64,000 nucleotides of DNA from Chitinophaga arvensicola (GCF_900110835.1 NZ_FOJG01000002.1:2508421-2572420); one strand, 5' to 3'. Counted from the stretch's first letter, positions 51,519-61,175 are shown. Notes: generated by a model from the sequence alone, not told the origin. Made by a program: numbers and translations.

Positions 51519-52718
51519 ATGCAAACCCAACATTATCCGGCAACAGATAATTTTCTGGAAGCTTTGCTGAAAAGTCAAAAAAGCCGGTTAGGCGCCATAT
51601 TCAGCGATCCTTCGACTTACCGTTTACAGGTAATTTTCACCCGGATAGATCGGGATGAGCAGCAGCAGCCTCATTTCACGGACTATCACTACGGGGTGCC
51701 CCCGGATACCTACTTCTACCCCGCTTCTACGGTGAAACTCCCCGCAGTGGCACTGGCACTGGAAAAACTGAATGATCTACAGATCCCCGGCCTGCACCGG
51801 GACACGCCTTTTTTTACCGCCCCCCTCCCAAATATCAATACAGGCGTACGCCGCGACCCTTCTGCCGCTTCCGGACTCCCCTCCCTGGCCCATTACATCA
51901 GGAAAATATTCCTGATCAGCGATAACGACGCATTTAACCGGCTTTATGAATTCATCGGGCAGGAAACCTTTAACCGCCGGCTCTGGGAAATGGGATATGA
52001 AGAAGTGCAGATCCGCCACCGGGTGGGCCTGCCCCTGTATGAGGAAGACAACCGCTACACCAATGCCCTGTATTTCCAGGAAGGCGACCAGGTATTGTAC
52101 CAGCAACCCCTTGCCTTCAGTGACCTGGAGTTTTCTCCCCGCCACGACTTTGCCGGGCAAGCCTGGTATAACCACCTGGGTGAACTGGAGCAGCAACCCA
52201 TGAACTTCTCTCATCGCAATAAATTACCGCTCACGAGCTTACATCATATATTACGCAGCATAATTTTTCCGGAGGCTGTAACAAATCGCCAACGATTCCG
52301 TTTAACAGGGAAAGATTACCGTTTTTTGTATCGCTGTATGTCCCAACACCCGGAAGAATCAACGGATCCGGTGTACGACCAGGAACAATATTATCAGGCA
52401 TACACCAGGTTTTTACTTTTTGGCGGTGACCGGGATAGCCGGATCCCCGCACATATCAGGATCTTTAATAAACCCGGCTGGGCCTACGGATTTCTGACAG
52501 ATACCGCTTATATTGTGGATTTTGCCAACAACACAGAATTTCTGTTATCAGCCAGCGTTTTTGTCAATACCACCGGTATCCTGGGAGATGACCAGGCGGC
52601 CTTTGAGAAAATGGGAAAACCATTTCTCCAGACACTCGGAGCAATAATATATGAAGCGGAAGCAGCACGTAAGAAGCAAATTTTACCGGACCTGTCCCGT
52701 TTTCAGCCAAACGACTAA
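51519..52718 (+). CDS. Class A beta-lactamase-related serine hydrolase without a visible signal peptide
   Basis: 399 residues. The beta-lactamase/DD-peptidase motifs are SxxK in FYPASTVK (Ser70, Lys73), SDN in LISDNDAF (Ser134, Asn136) and a KTG-like KPG in NKPGWAYGF (~ residue 317). The N terminus starts MQTQHYPATDNFLEALLKSQ with no hydrophobic signal, and no longer in-frame start was found. The general base Glu of true class A lactamases is not obvious. The substrate is unknown. Confidence 0.8.
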   Translation: MQTQHYPATDNFLEALLKSQKSRLGAIFSDPSTYRLQVIFTRIDRDEQQQPHFTDYHYGVPPDTYFYPASTVKLPAVALALEKLNDLQIPGLHRDTPFFTAPLPNINTGVRRDPSAASGLPSLAHYIRKIFLISDNDAFNRLYEFIGQETFNRRLWEMGYEEVQIRHRVGLPLYEEDNRYTNALYFQEGDQVLYQQPLAFSDLEFSPRHDFAGQAWYNHLGELEQQPMNFSHRNKLPLTSLHHILRSIIFPEAVTNRQRFRLTGKDYRFLYRCMSQHPEESTDPVYDQEQYYQAYTRFLLFGGDRDSRIPAHIRIFNKPGWAYGFLTDTAYIVDFANNTEFLLSASVFVNTTGILGDDQAAFEKMGKPFLQTLGAIIYEAEAARKKQILPDLSRFQPND

Positions 52719-52761
52719 AAAAACAACCGATCAATAACACACTTTAAAAACTGAGAGCAAA

Positions 52762-53481
52762 ATGCTAATCAAGAAAAATCGCTTATGGGCAGTAGTTGCC
52801 TTGTTGACAGGAGTAATCGGCTTTTCATCCTGCCTGAAAAACGATAACAACTTTACCAATCCACGCCCACAGGCCCAGATCTTATTCCTGGGTTCATCTA
52901 CCAGTACTGCTCCGGCTATTTTTTACGACAACGATCAGAAAATAACCGATAGCCTTATCAACTATAACTTCTATGCCAGATACGCTGTATACGGCGGTCT
53001 GCATAAGTTTGACCTGAAGAAAAAAGGAGGAGACAGCCTGATTTCCACCACCACTTTCAACTTCGATTCTACCCAATATTATACATACCTGATCTGGAAC
53101 AAAGTACCGGTTAGAACCTCCATTATCAAAACAGACCAGACTAACTACAGCCGCGACAAAGTGGGTATCCGTTTCCTGAACCTGAGCGAAAATGCTGGTC
53201 CTGTTGACATTTATGTAGGTACTGAAAAAATTGACAGCAACCGCCTTTACTTTAACGGCGATGTTAGTTCTGCCAGCATCTTCAAACCATACAGCCCGTT
53301 CAGCGTGAATAACTCTGTTACCATCAAGGAAGCTGGCACCAATAACACCATTGCCAACAATACTTCCCTGCGTACCGGTTATTTCACACAGGGTAACTTC
53401 TACACCATTTACCTGGTGGGTGTGAAAGGCAGCACAGGTGACGACAAGCTCACTGTCAACTCCATGCAGAGCTTATACTAA
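52762..53481 (+). CDS. DUF4397 lipoprotein
   Basis: 239 residues. Lipoprotein signal ending GFSSCLKND (Cys24). The mature domain has DUF4397 strands (QAQILFLGSSTSTAPAIFYD, VGIRFLNLSENAGPVDIYVG, IYLVGVKGSTGDDKLTVNSM). Such domains are beta-sandwiches of unknown role in Bacteroidota envelopes. It lies 43 bases after the serine hydrolase and ends at a strong hairpin. Confidence 0.85.
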   Translation: MLIKKNRLWAVVALLTGVIGFSSCLKNDNNFTNPRPQAQILFLGSSTSTAPAIFYDNDQKITDSLINYNFYARYAVYGGLHKFDLKKKGGDSLISTTTFNFDSTQYYTYLIWNKVPVRTSIIKTDQTNYSRDKVGIRFLNLSENAGPVDIYVGTEKIDSNRLYFNGDVSSASIFKPYSPFSVNNSVTIKEAGTNNTIANNTSLRTGYFTQGNFYTIYLVGVKGSTGDDKLTVNSMQSLY

Positions 53482-53504
53482 GCAGCGAATTTTAATTCAT
53501 ATAG

Positions 53505-53542
53505 AACGCAGAAGGGGCCGTGGTTACGGCCCCTTCTGCGTT
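53505..53542 (+). terminator. Terminator of the DUF4397 gene
   Basis: A 17-bp perfect stem (53505-53521 with 53526-53542) with a 4-base loop; the following T-run is short. Confidence 0.85.
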
Positions 53543-53592
53543 TATGCGGCAGCCACACGCCATCTTTCCGTGTATTATCTGGTTTTTTTCTG

Positions 53593-53600
53593 TAGGTTTG
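53593..53600 (+). promoter_or_regulatory. -7 element for the aminotransferase gene
   Basis: TAGGTTTG matches TAnnTTTG; the ATG is at 53626, so the leader is ~20 bases. No clear -33 element. Confidence 0.5.
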
Positions 53601-53625
53601 TTCCGGTCAATACAATGTTAATGAT

Positions 53626-54819
53626 ATGAATCAACTAGCAGAAAGGCTGTCAAGGATTTCCGAGCCTCAAACAATTAAAATGGCTAAACTCGGCCGCGAG
53701 TTGAAAGCCCAGGGTATAGACATCGTAGACCTCAGTATCGGCGAACCGGATTTTGACACCCCGGCGCATATCCGCGAAGCGGCGAAGAAGGCGATTGATG
53801 AAGGGTTCACCCATTATACCCCCGTGGCTGGCTATCCGGACGTAAGACAGGCAGTAATACACAAATTAAAACGAGATAACGGTCTTGACTATACGCCGGA
53901 ACAGATTGTTGTATCTACGGGCGCCAAGCAATGCCTGGCCAATGCCGTACTCAGTATCGTCAATCCCGGCGATGAAGTAATTATCCCAACTCCTTACTGG
54001 GTTACTTATTCCGAACAGGTAAGCCTCTGCCAGGGCGAAGTGGTATTCGTTCCGTGCAGCATCGAAAATAATTACAAGATTACACCTGAACAGCTGGAAG
54101 CGGCTATCACACCGAAAACGAAGCTGTTCATGTTCTCCTCTCCCTGCAACCCTACCGGCTCCGTATATTCCAAAGAAGAGCTGCAGGGACTGGCCGACGT
54201 ATTCGCAAAATATCCGCAGATCTTTATTATCTCCGATGAGATATATGAATATATCAATTACGTAGGCAAACATGAAAGCATCGCGCAGTTTGGCGACCTG
54301 ATCAACCGCACAATCGTGATCAACGGCCTCAGTAAAGGTTTTGCCATGACCGGCTGGCGCCTGGGATACCTCGCCGCTCCGCTGGATATCGCCAAAGCCT
54401 GTGATAAAATACAGAGCCAGTTTACTTCTGCTACCTGCTCTATCACCCAACGCGCCGCTATCACGGCCCTCACCGGCGAACTGACCACCGCCGTGGAAAT
54501 GGTCGCAGAATTTAAAAAACGCCGCGCCTACATACATGAAGCCCTGAAAACCATTCCCGGATTAAAAGTGAATGATCCAGAAGGCGCCTTCTATATGTTC
54601 CCCGATGTAAGTGCTTTCTTCAATAAATCCTTTGAAGATTCACACATCAAAAATGCCGACGACCTTTGCATGTACCTTCTTCATAAAGCACATGTGTCTA
54701 CCGTTACAGGCGGCGCTTTCCAGCAACCCGATTGTATCCGCCTGTCGTATGCCACCGGCATGGACAAGCTGGAAAAAGGCGTGGAAAGAATGAAAACCTG
54801 GCTTGGAAAACTGGCTTAG
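53626..54819 (+). CDS. Class I PLP-dependent aminotransferase (aspartate aminotransferase type)
   Basis: 397 residues. Fold type I: Asn175 in SSPCNPTGSV, Asp204 and Tyr207 in SDEIYEY, and PLP lysine Lys237 in INGLSKGFAMTGWRLGY. Overall pattern (QTIKMAKLGRELKAQGIDIV, LSIGEPDFDTP) fits the 1-beta type used for aspartate and related amino acids. The exact acceptor is not determined. Own promoter; no operon partner. Confidence 0.93.
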   Translation: MNQLAERLSRISEPQTIKMAKLGRELKAQGIDIVDLSIGEPDFDTPAHIREAAKKAIDEGFTHYTPVAGYPDVRQAVIHKLKRDNGLDYTPEQIVVSTGAKQCLANAVLSIVNPGDEVIIPTPYWVTYSEQVSLCQGEVVFVPCSIENNYKITPEQLEAAITPKTKLFMFSSPCNPTGSVYSKEELQGLADVFAKYPQIFIISDEIYEYINYVGKHESIAQFGDLINRTIVINGLSKGFAMTGWRLGYLAAPLDIAKACDKIQSQFTSATCSITQRAAITALTGELTTAVEMVAEFKKRRAYIHEALKTIPGLKVNDPEGAFYMFPDVSAFFNKSFEDSHIKNADDLCMYLLHKAHVSTVTGGAFQQPDCIRLSYATGMDKLEKGVERMKTWLGKLA

Positions 54820-54931
54820 TAAAAGTGATTATCTGTAATTGATATGATTACCCGGAGTAGTTATTTTATAAACATCTCCGGGTAATCATATTAATTTTAA
54901 GCATACAGTACAGAATATATAAATATGTTTA

Positions 54932-54939
54932 TATATTTG
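54932..54939 (+). promoter_or_regulatory. -7 element for the 176-residue membrane protein gene
   Basis: TATATTTG matches TAnnTTTG; the ATG is at 54958, so the leader is ~15 bases. Confidence 0.5.
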
Positions 54940-54957
54940 TGCGCATAAATAAGCAAG

Positions 54958-55488
54958 ATGGGCATTGATGTGACTACACTCCTTTACGTGGCGCTTGCAG
55001 TTGGTGCAGTGGCTATCGTATATCCAACTATAAAAGACCTTTTTAAGAAAGATAAAAGCACCGGGCGGGAAACAGACGACAAACCGCAAACAGTCAATGC
55101 TGCTACCCTTCCCCTGCAGTTACAGGCCTATGAAAGGATGGCGCTCTATGTAGACCGTATCACGCCGCAAAGCCTTATCGGACGTACGTATCAGCCCGGG
55201 CTCACTGCCGTGGATATGCAGATCGCCATGGTACAACAAATCAAAGCGGAATACGAACATAATGTTACCCAGCAGATTTACGTATCTGCCATGACCTGGG
55301 AAGCTGTAAAAACATTAAAGGAACAAACCATCTCCGTTATTAACCAGGTGGCGGTGCAATTACCAGCGGATGCACCCGCCATGGAGCTGAACAAACAAAT
55401 CCTGGAAGTATTCCTGCAAGCCGGTGAATCTCCGGCCGAACTCACTTCCCAGATTATTAATGCAGAAGCTAAAAGATTGATGCGGTAA
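54958..55488 (+). CDS. Single-pass membrane protein with cytosolic helical domain, unknown function
   Basis: 176 residues. One N-terminal transmembrane helix (~7-25, TLLYVALAVGAVAIVYPTI), a charged linker (~28-45) and a helix-rich cytosolic domain (AATLPLQLQAYERMALYVDR, DMQIAMVQQIKAEYEHNVTQ, SVINQVAVQLPADAPAMELN). No catalytic motif is seen. The pattern resembles a conserved family of Bacteroidota, but I cannot name a domain confidently. The convergent M23 gene ends one base after its stop. Confidence 0.8.
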   Translation: MGIDVTTLLYVALAVGAVAIVYPTIKDLFKKDKSTGRETDDKPQTVNAATLPLQLQAYERMALYVDRITPQSLIGRTYQPGLTAVDMQIAMVQQIKAEYEHNVTQQIYVSAMTWEAVKTLKEQTISVINQVAVQLPADAPAMELNKQILEVFLQAGESPAELTSQIINAEAKRLMR

Positions 55489-56397
55489 TTATTTCGCGTT
55501 AATCACTTCATTCAACAGGTATCCTTTTCCATTAAACATAATATAGAGCGGCTTTCCCTGATACCAGGGAATGCCGGATTGCCTGGCATGTACCTGTATA
55601 TGCAGATGTGGTTCCGTACTGAACCCGGAATTACCCACACAGCCAAGCGGATCTCCCCGTTTTACATACTGCCCTTCCTGTACCACTACACTGCCCATTT
55701 TCAGATGGCCCATAAACACATAGTAACCGGGCGTTTCCAGTAATACCTGGTTGGTATTCTTCGGACCACGGTCCATAGCAGGTGGAATATTATCGGGGTT
55801 ATTGCTGTAAGCCCGCATCACCAGCCCGTCGCAGGGTGCATAAATGGTATCACCAAAGATCACATAGTCTTCCAGTTTCCGGGAGAAGATTTTATTGGCC
55901 CGTCCACCTGCATCGTTCAACTGTACGATGTCCATTGCATAGATAGCCCCACGTAAACTGAAATGGAACACATTGGTAGGCAATCCCTTACCACCCTGCA
56001 GCACGAAGTATTTGCCCGGCTTGAAAGGAAAAGACAAGGCTACACGATCCGGCTTACCCGTAGTACCGGTGAAGTACAATACAGTCATCACCACGAATAC
56101 AACCGTCAGTATTCCGTTACTGATTTTTTTCCAACGGGGTGTTGGTCTGGCTGCGTGATCATGTTTACGCGCAACATATGCCACTATATTTCCGAGTAAC
56201 AATACACCGAAAACGTATTTGGAATAGATAGAAAGATATACCCAAGTTCCATACAGATAGAGAAAGACACCGAGGGAAAGACCCAGCAATAAATAGCTGA
56301 AAGTAGCCGGCAACGGCCTGCTTCCTGCTTTCCATACCAGGTATAAACTGTATAATGCCAGCGCAATAGTTGCACCCAATAAACAATAAATGATCAT
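55489..56397 (-). CDS. Membrane-anchored M23-type (LytM) peptidase-like protein
   Basis: 302 residues from MIIYCLLGATIA. About four N-terminal transmembrane helices (~3-22, 30-57, 60-75, 94-115) precede a LytM/M23 domain in the last ~160 residues. Zinc-ligand motifs: YAMDIVQL (Asp; the first His lies nine residues before it in VFHFSLRG rather than in HxGxD), YVFMGHLKMG and HLHIQVH. It probably cuts peptidoglycan peptides at the membrane surface or acts as a scaffold. The longer start at 56508 overlaps the mutase gene and is rejected. Confidence 0.82.
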   Translation of the reverse strand: MIIYCLLGATIALALYSLYLVWKAGSRPLPATFSYLLLGLSLGVFLYLYGTWVYLSIYSKYVFGVLLLGNIVAYVARKHDHAARPTPRWKKISNGILTVVFVVMTVLYFTGTTGKPDRVALSFPFKPGKYFVLQGGKGLPTNVFHFSLRGAIYAMDIVQLNDAGGRANKIFSRKLEDYVIFGDTIYAPCDGLVMRAYSNNPDNIPPAMDRGPKNTNQVLLETPGYYVFMGHLKMGSVVVQEGQYVKRGDPLGCVGNSGFSTEPHLHIQVHARQSGIPWYQGKPLYIMFNGKGYLLNEVINAK

Positions 56398-56494
56398 AAT
56401 TGCCTGCTTAACTTTGACACAAATTATCAATATTTTTCTCAGCGGCGAAGTACCATAATAATTATGTAACATTGCAACGCTAGTTTTTGATACT

Positions 56495-58042
56495 ATGGAA
56501 AAGACCATTCAAACCGATTCAGGCATTGTTATAGCGCCGCTGTATACACAGCCGGTGCCTATGGAAGAACAACCCGGCGCCTTTCCTTATACCCGTGGCA
56601 TACACGCAACCATGTACCGCGATAAACTGTGGACCATGAGGCAGTATGCAGGCTTTAGTACCGCAGAAGAATCCAACAAACGATATCACTATTTGTTGAG
56701 TCAGGGTGTAATGGGACTGAGTGTGGCGTTTGATCTGCCTACCCAGATCGGTTATGATTCGGATCATGCCATGTCGGAAGGAGAAGTGGGAAAAGTAGGC
56801 GTAGCCATCGATTCACTGGAAGATATGGAAATACTGTTTAAAGGAATTTCCCTGGAACAGATCTCTACTTCTATGACTATTAATGCCACCGGTTTCATCC
56901 TGCTGGCCTTTTACATTGCCCTTGCGAAACGCCAGGGCGCTGACCTGAAAAAGATTTCCGGTACCATCCAGAACGATATTCTGAAAGAATACGCTGCCAG
57001 GGGCACATTTATTTATCCTCCCAAACCCTCCATGCGGCTGATTACAGACATTTTCGCCTATTGCAGCAAAGAGGTACCGAAGTGGAATACCATCTCCATA
57101 TCCGGTTATCATATCCGGGAAGCAGGCGCCAATGCAGTGCAGGAGCTGGCTTTTACACTGGCTAACGGGAAGGCCTATCTGAAAGCGGCACTGGAAGTAG
57201 GACTGGACATCAATGTATTTGCCAAACGCCTTTCCTTCTTTTTCAATGCACACAACCACCTGTTTGAAGAAGTAGCGAAGTTCCGCGCCGCCAGGCGTAT
57301 GTGGGCGAACATCACCAAAGAGCTGGGCGCTACCGATGCCAAAGCGCAGATGCTGCGTTTCCATACACAAACGGGCGGCAGCACACTTACTGCACAACAG
57401 CCACAGAACAATATTGTCCGGGTGGCCATCCAAACGCTGGCAGCCACTATGGGCGGCACCCAATCCCTGCATACCAACGGCTTCGATGAAGCGCTGTCTT
57501 TACCCACGGAAGAAGCAGCACGCATTGCACTCCGTACCCAACAGATTGTTGGCTACGAAAGTGGGGTGGCAGACACCGTGGATCCTTTGGCTGGCTCGTT
57601 TTATGTGGAAGCGCTTACCAACGAAGTGGAAAGCAAAGCCTGGGAACTGATCCATAAAATTGATGCTATGGGTGGCGCTGTAAGCGCCATAGAACAGGGT
57701 TTCATCCAGGATGAAATTGCCCGCAGCGCTTACCGCTATCAGCAGGAAATAGAAAATAATGAGAAAATAATCATCGGTGTCAATAAATTTACGGCGGCAG
57801 ACCAGGCTGCACCACCCGTTTTCCGTATAGACGATAGTATCCGTACTTTACAGTCGGACCGGTTACGATCTCTCCGGGAACGCCGCGATAACACGGCGGT
57901 ACAACAGGCGCTGGCCAACATCCGGCAGGCGGCTGGCACCAGCGAAAACCTGATGCCCCTGGTAGTGACCGCAGTGGAACAGTTATGTACCCTGGGAGAA
58001 ATAGCAGATGTGCTGAGAGAAGTATGGGGAGAGTATAAATAA
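56495..58042 (+). CDS. Methylmalonyl-CoA mutase-like large subunit (catalytic domain, no B12 domain)
   Basis: 515 residues. The TIM-barrel acyl-CoA mutase domain is complete: YTRGIHATMYRDKLWTMRQY, GLSVAFDLPTQIGYDSDHAM, TISISGYHIREAGANAVQEL, RFHTQTGGSTLTAQQPQNNI, TMGGTQSLHTNGFDEALSLP. The C terminus (LREVWGEYK) ends before any B12-binding DxHxxG domain, so the cobalamin subunit must be encoded elsewhere. The substrate may be methylmalonyl-CoA or isobutyryl-CoA; this class is also seen in small-subunit mutases. It diverges from the M23 gene. Confidence 0.88.
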   Translation: MEKTIQTDSGIVIAPLYTQPVPMEEQPGAFPYTRGIHATMYRDKLWTMRQYAGFSTAEESNKRYHYLLSQGVMGLSVAFDLPTQIGYDSDHAMSEGEVGKVGVAIDSLEDMEILFKGISLEQISTSMTINATGFILLAFYIALAKRQGADLKKISGTIQNDILKEYAARGTFIYPPKPSMRLITDIFAYCSKEVPKWNTISISGYHIREAGANAVQELAFTLANGKAYLKAALEVGLDINVFAKRLSFFFNAHNHLFEEVAKFRAARRMWANITKELGATDAKAQMLRFHTQTGGSTLTAQQPQNNIVRVAIQTLAATMGGTQSLHTNGFDEALSLPTEEAARIALRTQQIVGYESGVADTVDPLAGSFYVEALTNEVESKAWELIHKIDAMGGAVSAIEQGFIQDEIARSAYRYQQEIENNEKIIIGVNKFTAADQAAPPVFRIDDSIRTLQSDRLRSLRERRDNTAVQQALANIRQAAGTSENLMPLVVTAVEQLCTLGEIADVLREVWGEYK

Positions 58043-58067
58043 TTATATAAGCGTATTCAACAAACAA

Positions 58068-58961
58068 ATGAGTTTAATCTATCACAACACTTGTCCGCTT
58101 TGTGGATCTTCACAGATACATGAAGCGCTTACTGCCAAAGACTATACTGTATCCAAAGAAACCTTCCCCATCTTCCATTGCGGAGGCTGTGGTGGCCGTT
58201 TTACACAGAATGTGCCCGACGGCGCCAATATTGGACGCTACTACCAGTCGCAGGAATATATTTCCCACTCTGAAACAAAGCAGGGGCTCATTAACCGCTT
58301 ATATCACAGCGTCCGGAAAATAACCCTGCGTTCCAAACAGAACTGGGTACGCAATGCTGCTGGTATCAAAACAGGTACACTCCTGGATATCGGCAGTGGC
58401 ACCGGCGCCTTTCTGCACTATATGCAAACCGGCGGCTGGACTGTTACCGGTCTGGAACCGGATGAAAATGCACGCCGCAACGCCAAAGAGATCTACAATA
58501 TTGATGCGTTACCGATTGAGCAGCTGTATAGCTTACCATCGCAACAGTTTAATGTGATTACCATGTGGCATGTGCTGGAACATGTGCACGAACTGCACGG
58601 TTACCTGGATCATATCCGTACCCTCCTGAAACCAGGCGGCTCCCTGCTTATTGCAGTGCCCAACTATACTTCCTCTGATGCCGGTTATTATAAGGAATAC
58701 TGGGCGGCCTATGATGTACCCCGCCACCTGTATCATTTCTCTCCCGATTCCATGGAAAAGTTACTGAACCAGCACCATATCAGGCTGGCCAAAAAACATC
58801 CGATGGTGTTCGACGGTTTTTATGTAAGCCTGCTCAGCGAAAAATATAAAACCGGCAAAAGCCGGCTGCTGCAAGGATTCTTCCACGGCTTCCGCTCCTA
58901 TCGCAAAGGGCTGAAAACAGTGGATAGGTGTAGTTCTATCGTATACGAATGTAAAATATAA
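58068..58961 (+). CDS. SAM-dependent methyltransferase with N-terminal zinc ribbon
   Basis: 297 residues. Zinc ribbon CPLC (Cys9, Cys12) and CGGC (Cys38, Cys41), a linker, then a class I methyltransferase domain with the SAM loop LLDIGSGTG (Asp107-Gly113) and the ITMWHVLEHVHELHGYLDHI segment (~165). The architecture matches methyltransferases acting on sugars or small molecules. It lies 25 bases after the mutase, likely on the same transcript. Confidence 0.88.
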   Translation: MSLIYHNTCPLCGSSQIHEALTAKDYTVSKETFPIFHCGGCGGRFTQNVPDGANIGRYYQSQEYISHSETKQGLINRLYHSVRKITLRSKQNWVRNAAGIKTGTLLDIGSGTGAFLHYMQTGGWTVTGLEPDENARRNAKEIYNIDALPIEQLYSLPSQQFNVITMWHVLEHVHELHGYLDHIRTLLKPGGSLLIAVPNYTSSDAGYYKEYWAAYDVPRHLYHFSPDSMEKLLNQHHIRLAKKHPMVFDGFYVSLLSEKYKTGKSRLLQGFFHGFRSYRKGLKTVDRCSSIVYECKI

Positions 58962-58963
58962 GC

Positions 58964-58996
58964 AAAAATGCCGCTCAATAATTGAGCGGCATTTTT
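58964..58996. terminator. Bidirectional terminator between methyltransferase and DPP genes
   Basis: A 15-bp perfect stem (58964-58978 with 58982-58996) with a 3-base loop and A/T runs at both ends. It serves both convergent genes. Confidence 0.93.
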
Positions 58997-59012
58997 GTTA
59001 TTGCAATAATGA

Positions 59013-61175
59013 TTACAGCAACTTCATCTCATCGATCAACCGGGTACATCCTGCATATTTATCTATAATAAATAGCACGTAGCGGATATCTACCATGATA
59101 TTACGGCAGATAGACGGATCGTAATTGATATCGCTCATCGTACCTTCCCAGGTACGGTCAAAGTTCAATCCTATCAGGTGGCCCGAAGCATCCAGTGCAG
59201 GGCTGCCGGAATTACCGCCGGTAGTGTGGTTGGAGGCAATAAAACAAACAGGCATTTTACCATTTACGCCGTAGCGGCCATAGTCTTTCTTCTTATACAA
59301 CTCTATCAGTCTGGCTGGTACATCAAATTCATAATCACCCGGGATGTATTTTTCCATTACGCCATCCAGGTAGGTATAGAAATCATAGTGGATAGCATCA
59401 CGCGGGTTGTAGCCGTCTACTTTGCCATAGGTAACGCGAAGCGTGCTGTTGGCATCGGGGTAGAAGGTTTTCTTGCTGCGCATTACTTCCATCTGTGCCT
59501 GCATATAAGTGCGCTGCAGGTTATTGATATTGGATTGCAGATCGGCCAGCGGGCGGCTTACATTATCCACATAACCTTTACGCATCGCCATAACGAGGCG
59601 GGCGGCCGGATCTGTCCACATTTGTGCTACCACGGTATTATAGGGTTGCTGTACAAATGCTTTCAGTTTATCCATGGAGGTTAGTCCCGAAGTAGCGTAG
59701 AGTTTATCAGCCAGGAGACGGCTGTCTTTGTTATTTTCCTGCCAGATCTGTGTAAACTCAGTACCGGCATATTGTGCAGGAACACCTTTGGCATACAGTG
59801 CCAGCAGGCTCACCGCTACATCATGATCGACTGTGGCGTTATAGTTCTGGTAAAATGGCTGCATAGACTCCAGGAACTGCTGCCGCATGGTCTCATACTG
59901 TGCTTCCCCTCTTTCGTGTACGTTATTGAGGAAGTTGATGAGACGGTCGCCTACATCAAACAGTTCTACGTTCTTGGTTAGTTCGCTGAAATAGTCGCGG
60001 GTTTGTGCATACGGCTGGATCTGTTGGTAGTAACCGTTCAGGGAATCCAGCACACCGGCATATTGTTGTTTCCAGGCCGGATTTGTTTCCAGCAGCTGGC
60101 GGTAAGTAGCTTCATACTGCAGTTTTCTGCCAATGCCATTGGTTTGTTTTACACCCAGCATTTCTCCTTTCCACTTTTTCCAGTAGTTGGCAGTACCTGC
60201 AAATTTTGCGGCATATTGAATTTTGATCTGTGCATCTTTACGCATGTAGCCATCCATGATTTTGAGGGCGGCATCGCGCATTTCAACTTTAGCGGCATCC
60301 AATACTTCCACCGTTTGTTTTACCCCTTCGGAAGGCAGGTATTCTGTGGTGCGGCCAGGAAAACCCATTACCATGGTGAAGTCGTTCTGCTTCACACCTT
60401 TCAGGGAAATGGAGAGTGCATATTTAGGCTTTAAAGGCACATTATCTTTGGAATAAGGCGCGGGGCGGCCATCTTTACCGGCATAGATCCGGAACATGGA
60501 GAAATCGCCGGTATGACGGGGCCATACCCAGTTGTCGGTATCGGAGCCAAACTTCCCGATAGAAGAAGGAGGTGCGCCTACCAGGCGTACATCCCGGTAA
60601 GTTTCGGTGACAAACAGGAAATACTGGTTGCCTTCATAGAAAGGCTTTACCAGGGTTTCCTGCCAGCTTTCCTTGCGGGCATTCTGGCGGATTTCGTTCA
60701 ATCGTTTATCGATAGCAGATTGCCGCTCTCTTTCACTCATGCCTGGCTTTACATCCTGCAAAGCCGCTTTGGTGACATCGTCGATCCGGACAATAAAAGT
60801 GGCAAAAAGGCCCGGGTTGGGTAGTTCCTCTACCGCAGTTTTAGCCCAGAAGCCATTTTCCAGGAAGTTATTCTGCAGGGAAGAATGTTTCTGGATGGCA
60901 TCATACCCGCAATGGTGATTGGTGAGCAGTAATCCCTGCTCAGAGATCACTTCTGCGGTACAGAAGCCGCCAAAGCTTACGATGGCATCTTTCAGACTTC
61001 CTTTGTTGATGTTGTAAATATCCGAGGCACTGATTTTCATGCCCATTCCCTTCATCTCCTTTTCATTGAGACCGGAAAGCAGCTGAGGCAGCCACATCCC
61101 CTCCGTAGCATAAGTGTGCGTGCTTAGTACCACAAGTACCAATAACAGCACCGGTTTCACGATTCGTTGCAACAT
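59013..61175 (-). CDS. S46 family dipeptidyl-peptidase, DPP11-like (acidic P1)
   Basis: 720 residues. Signal peptide ~1-23. Catalytic His87/88 in TNHHCGYDA, Asp in the DNWVWPRHTGDFSMFR region (~215-230) and Ser656 in TGGNSGSPALDA. Eighteen residues after the serine comes Arg674 in NFDRTWEG, the position where Porphyromonas DPP11 has Arg (Asp/Glu-specific) and DPP7 has Gly. It trims dipeptides from peptides in the periplasm, supporting amino-acid use. Monocistronic. Confidence 0.93.
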   Translation of the reverse strand: MLQRIVKPVLLLVLVVLSTHTYATEGMWLPQLLSGLNEKEMKGMGMKISASDIYNINKGSLKDAIVSFGGFCTAEVISEQGLLLTNHHCGYDAIQKHSSLQNNFLENGFWAKTAVEELPNPGLFATFIVRIDDVTKAALQDVKPGMSERERQSAIDKRLNEIRQNARKESWQETLVKPFYEGNQYFLFVTETYRDVRLVGAPPSSIGKFGSDTDNWVWPRHTGDFSMFRIYAGKDGRPAPYSKDNVPLKPKYALSISLKGVKQNDFTMVMGFPGRTTEYLPSEGVKQTVEVLDAAKVEMRDAALKIMDGYMRKDAQIKIQYAAKFAGTANYWKKWKGEMLGVKQTNGIGRKLQYEATYRQLLETNPAWKQQYAGVLDSLNGYYQQIQPYAQTRDYFSELTKNVELFDVGDRLINFLNNVHERGEAQYETMRQQFLESMQPFYQNYNATVDHDVAVSLLALYAKGVPAQYAGTEFTQIWQENNKDSRLLADKLYATSGLTSMDKLKAFVQQPYNTVVAQMWTDPAARLVMAMRKGYVDNVSRPLADLQSNINNLQRTYMQAQMEVMRSKKTFYPDANSTLRVTYGKVDGYNPRDAIHYDFYTYLDGVMEKYIPGDYEFDVPARLIELYKKKDYGRYGVNGKMPVCFIASNHTTGGNSGSPALDASGHLIGLNFDRTWEGTMSDINYDPSICRNIMVDIRYVLFIIDKYAGCTRLIDEMKLL

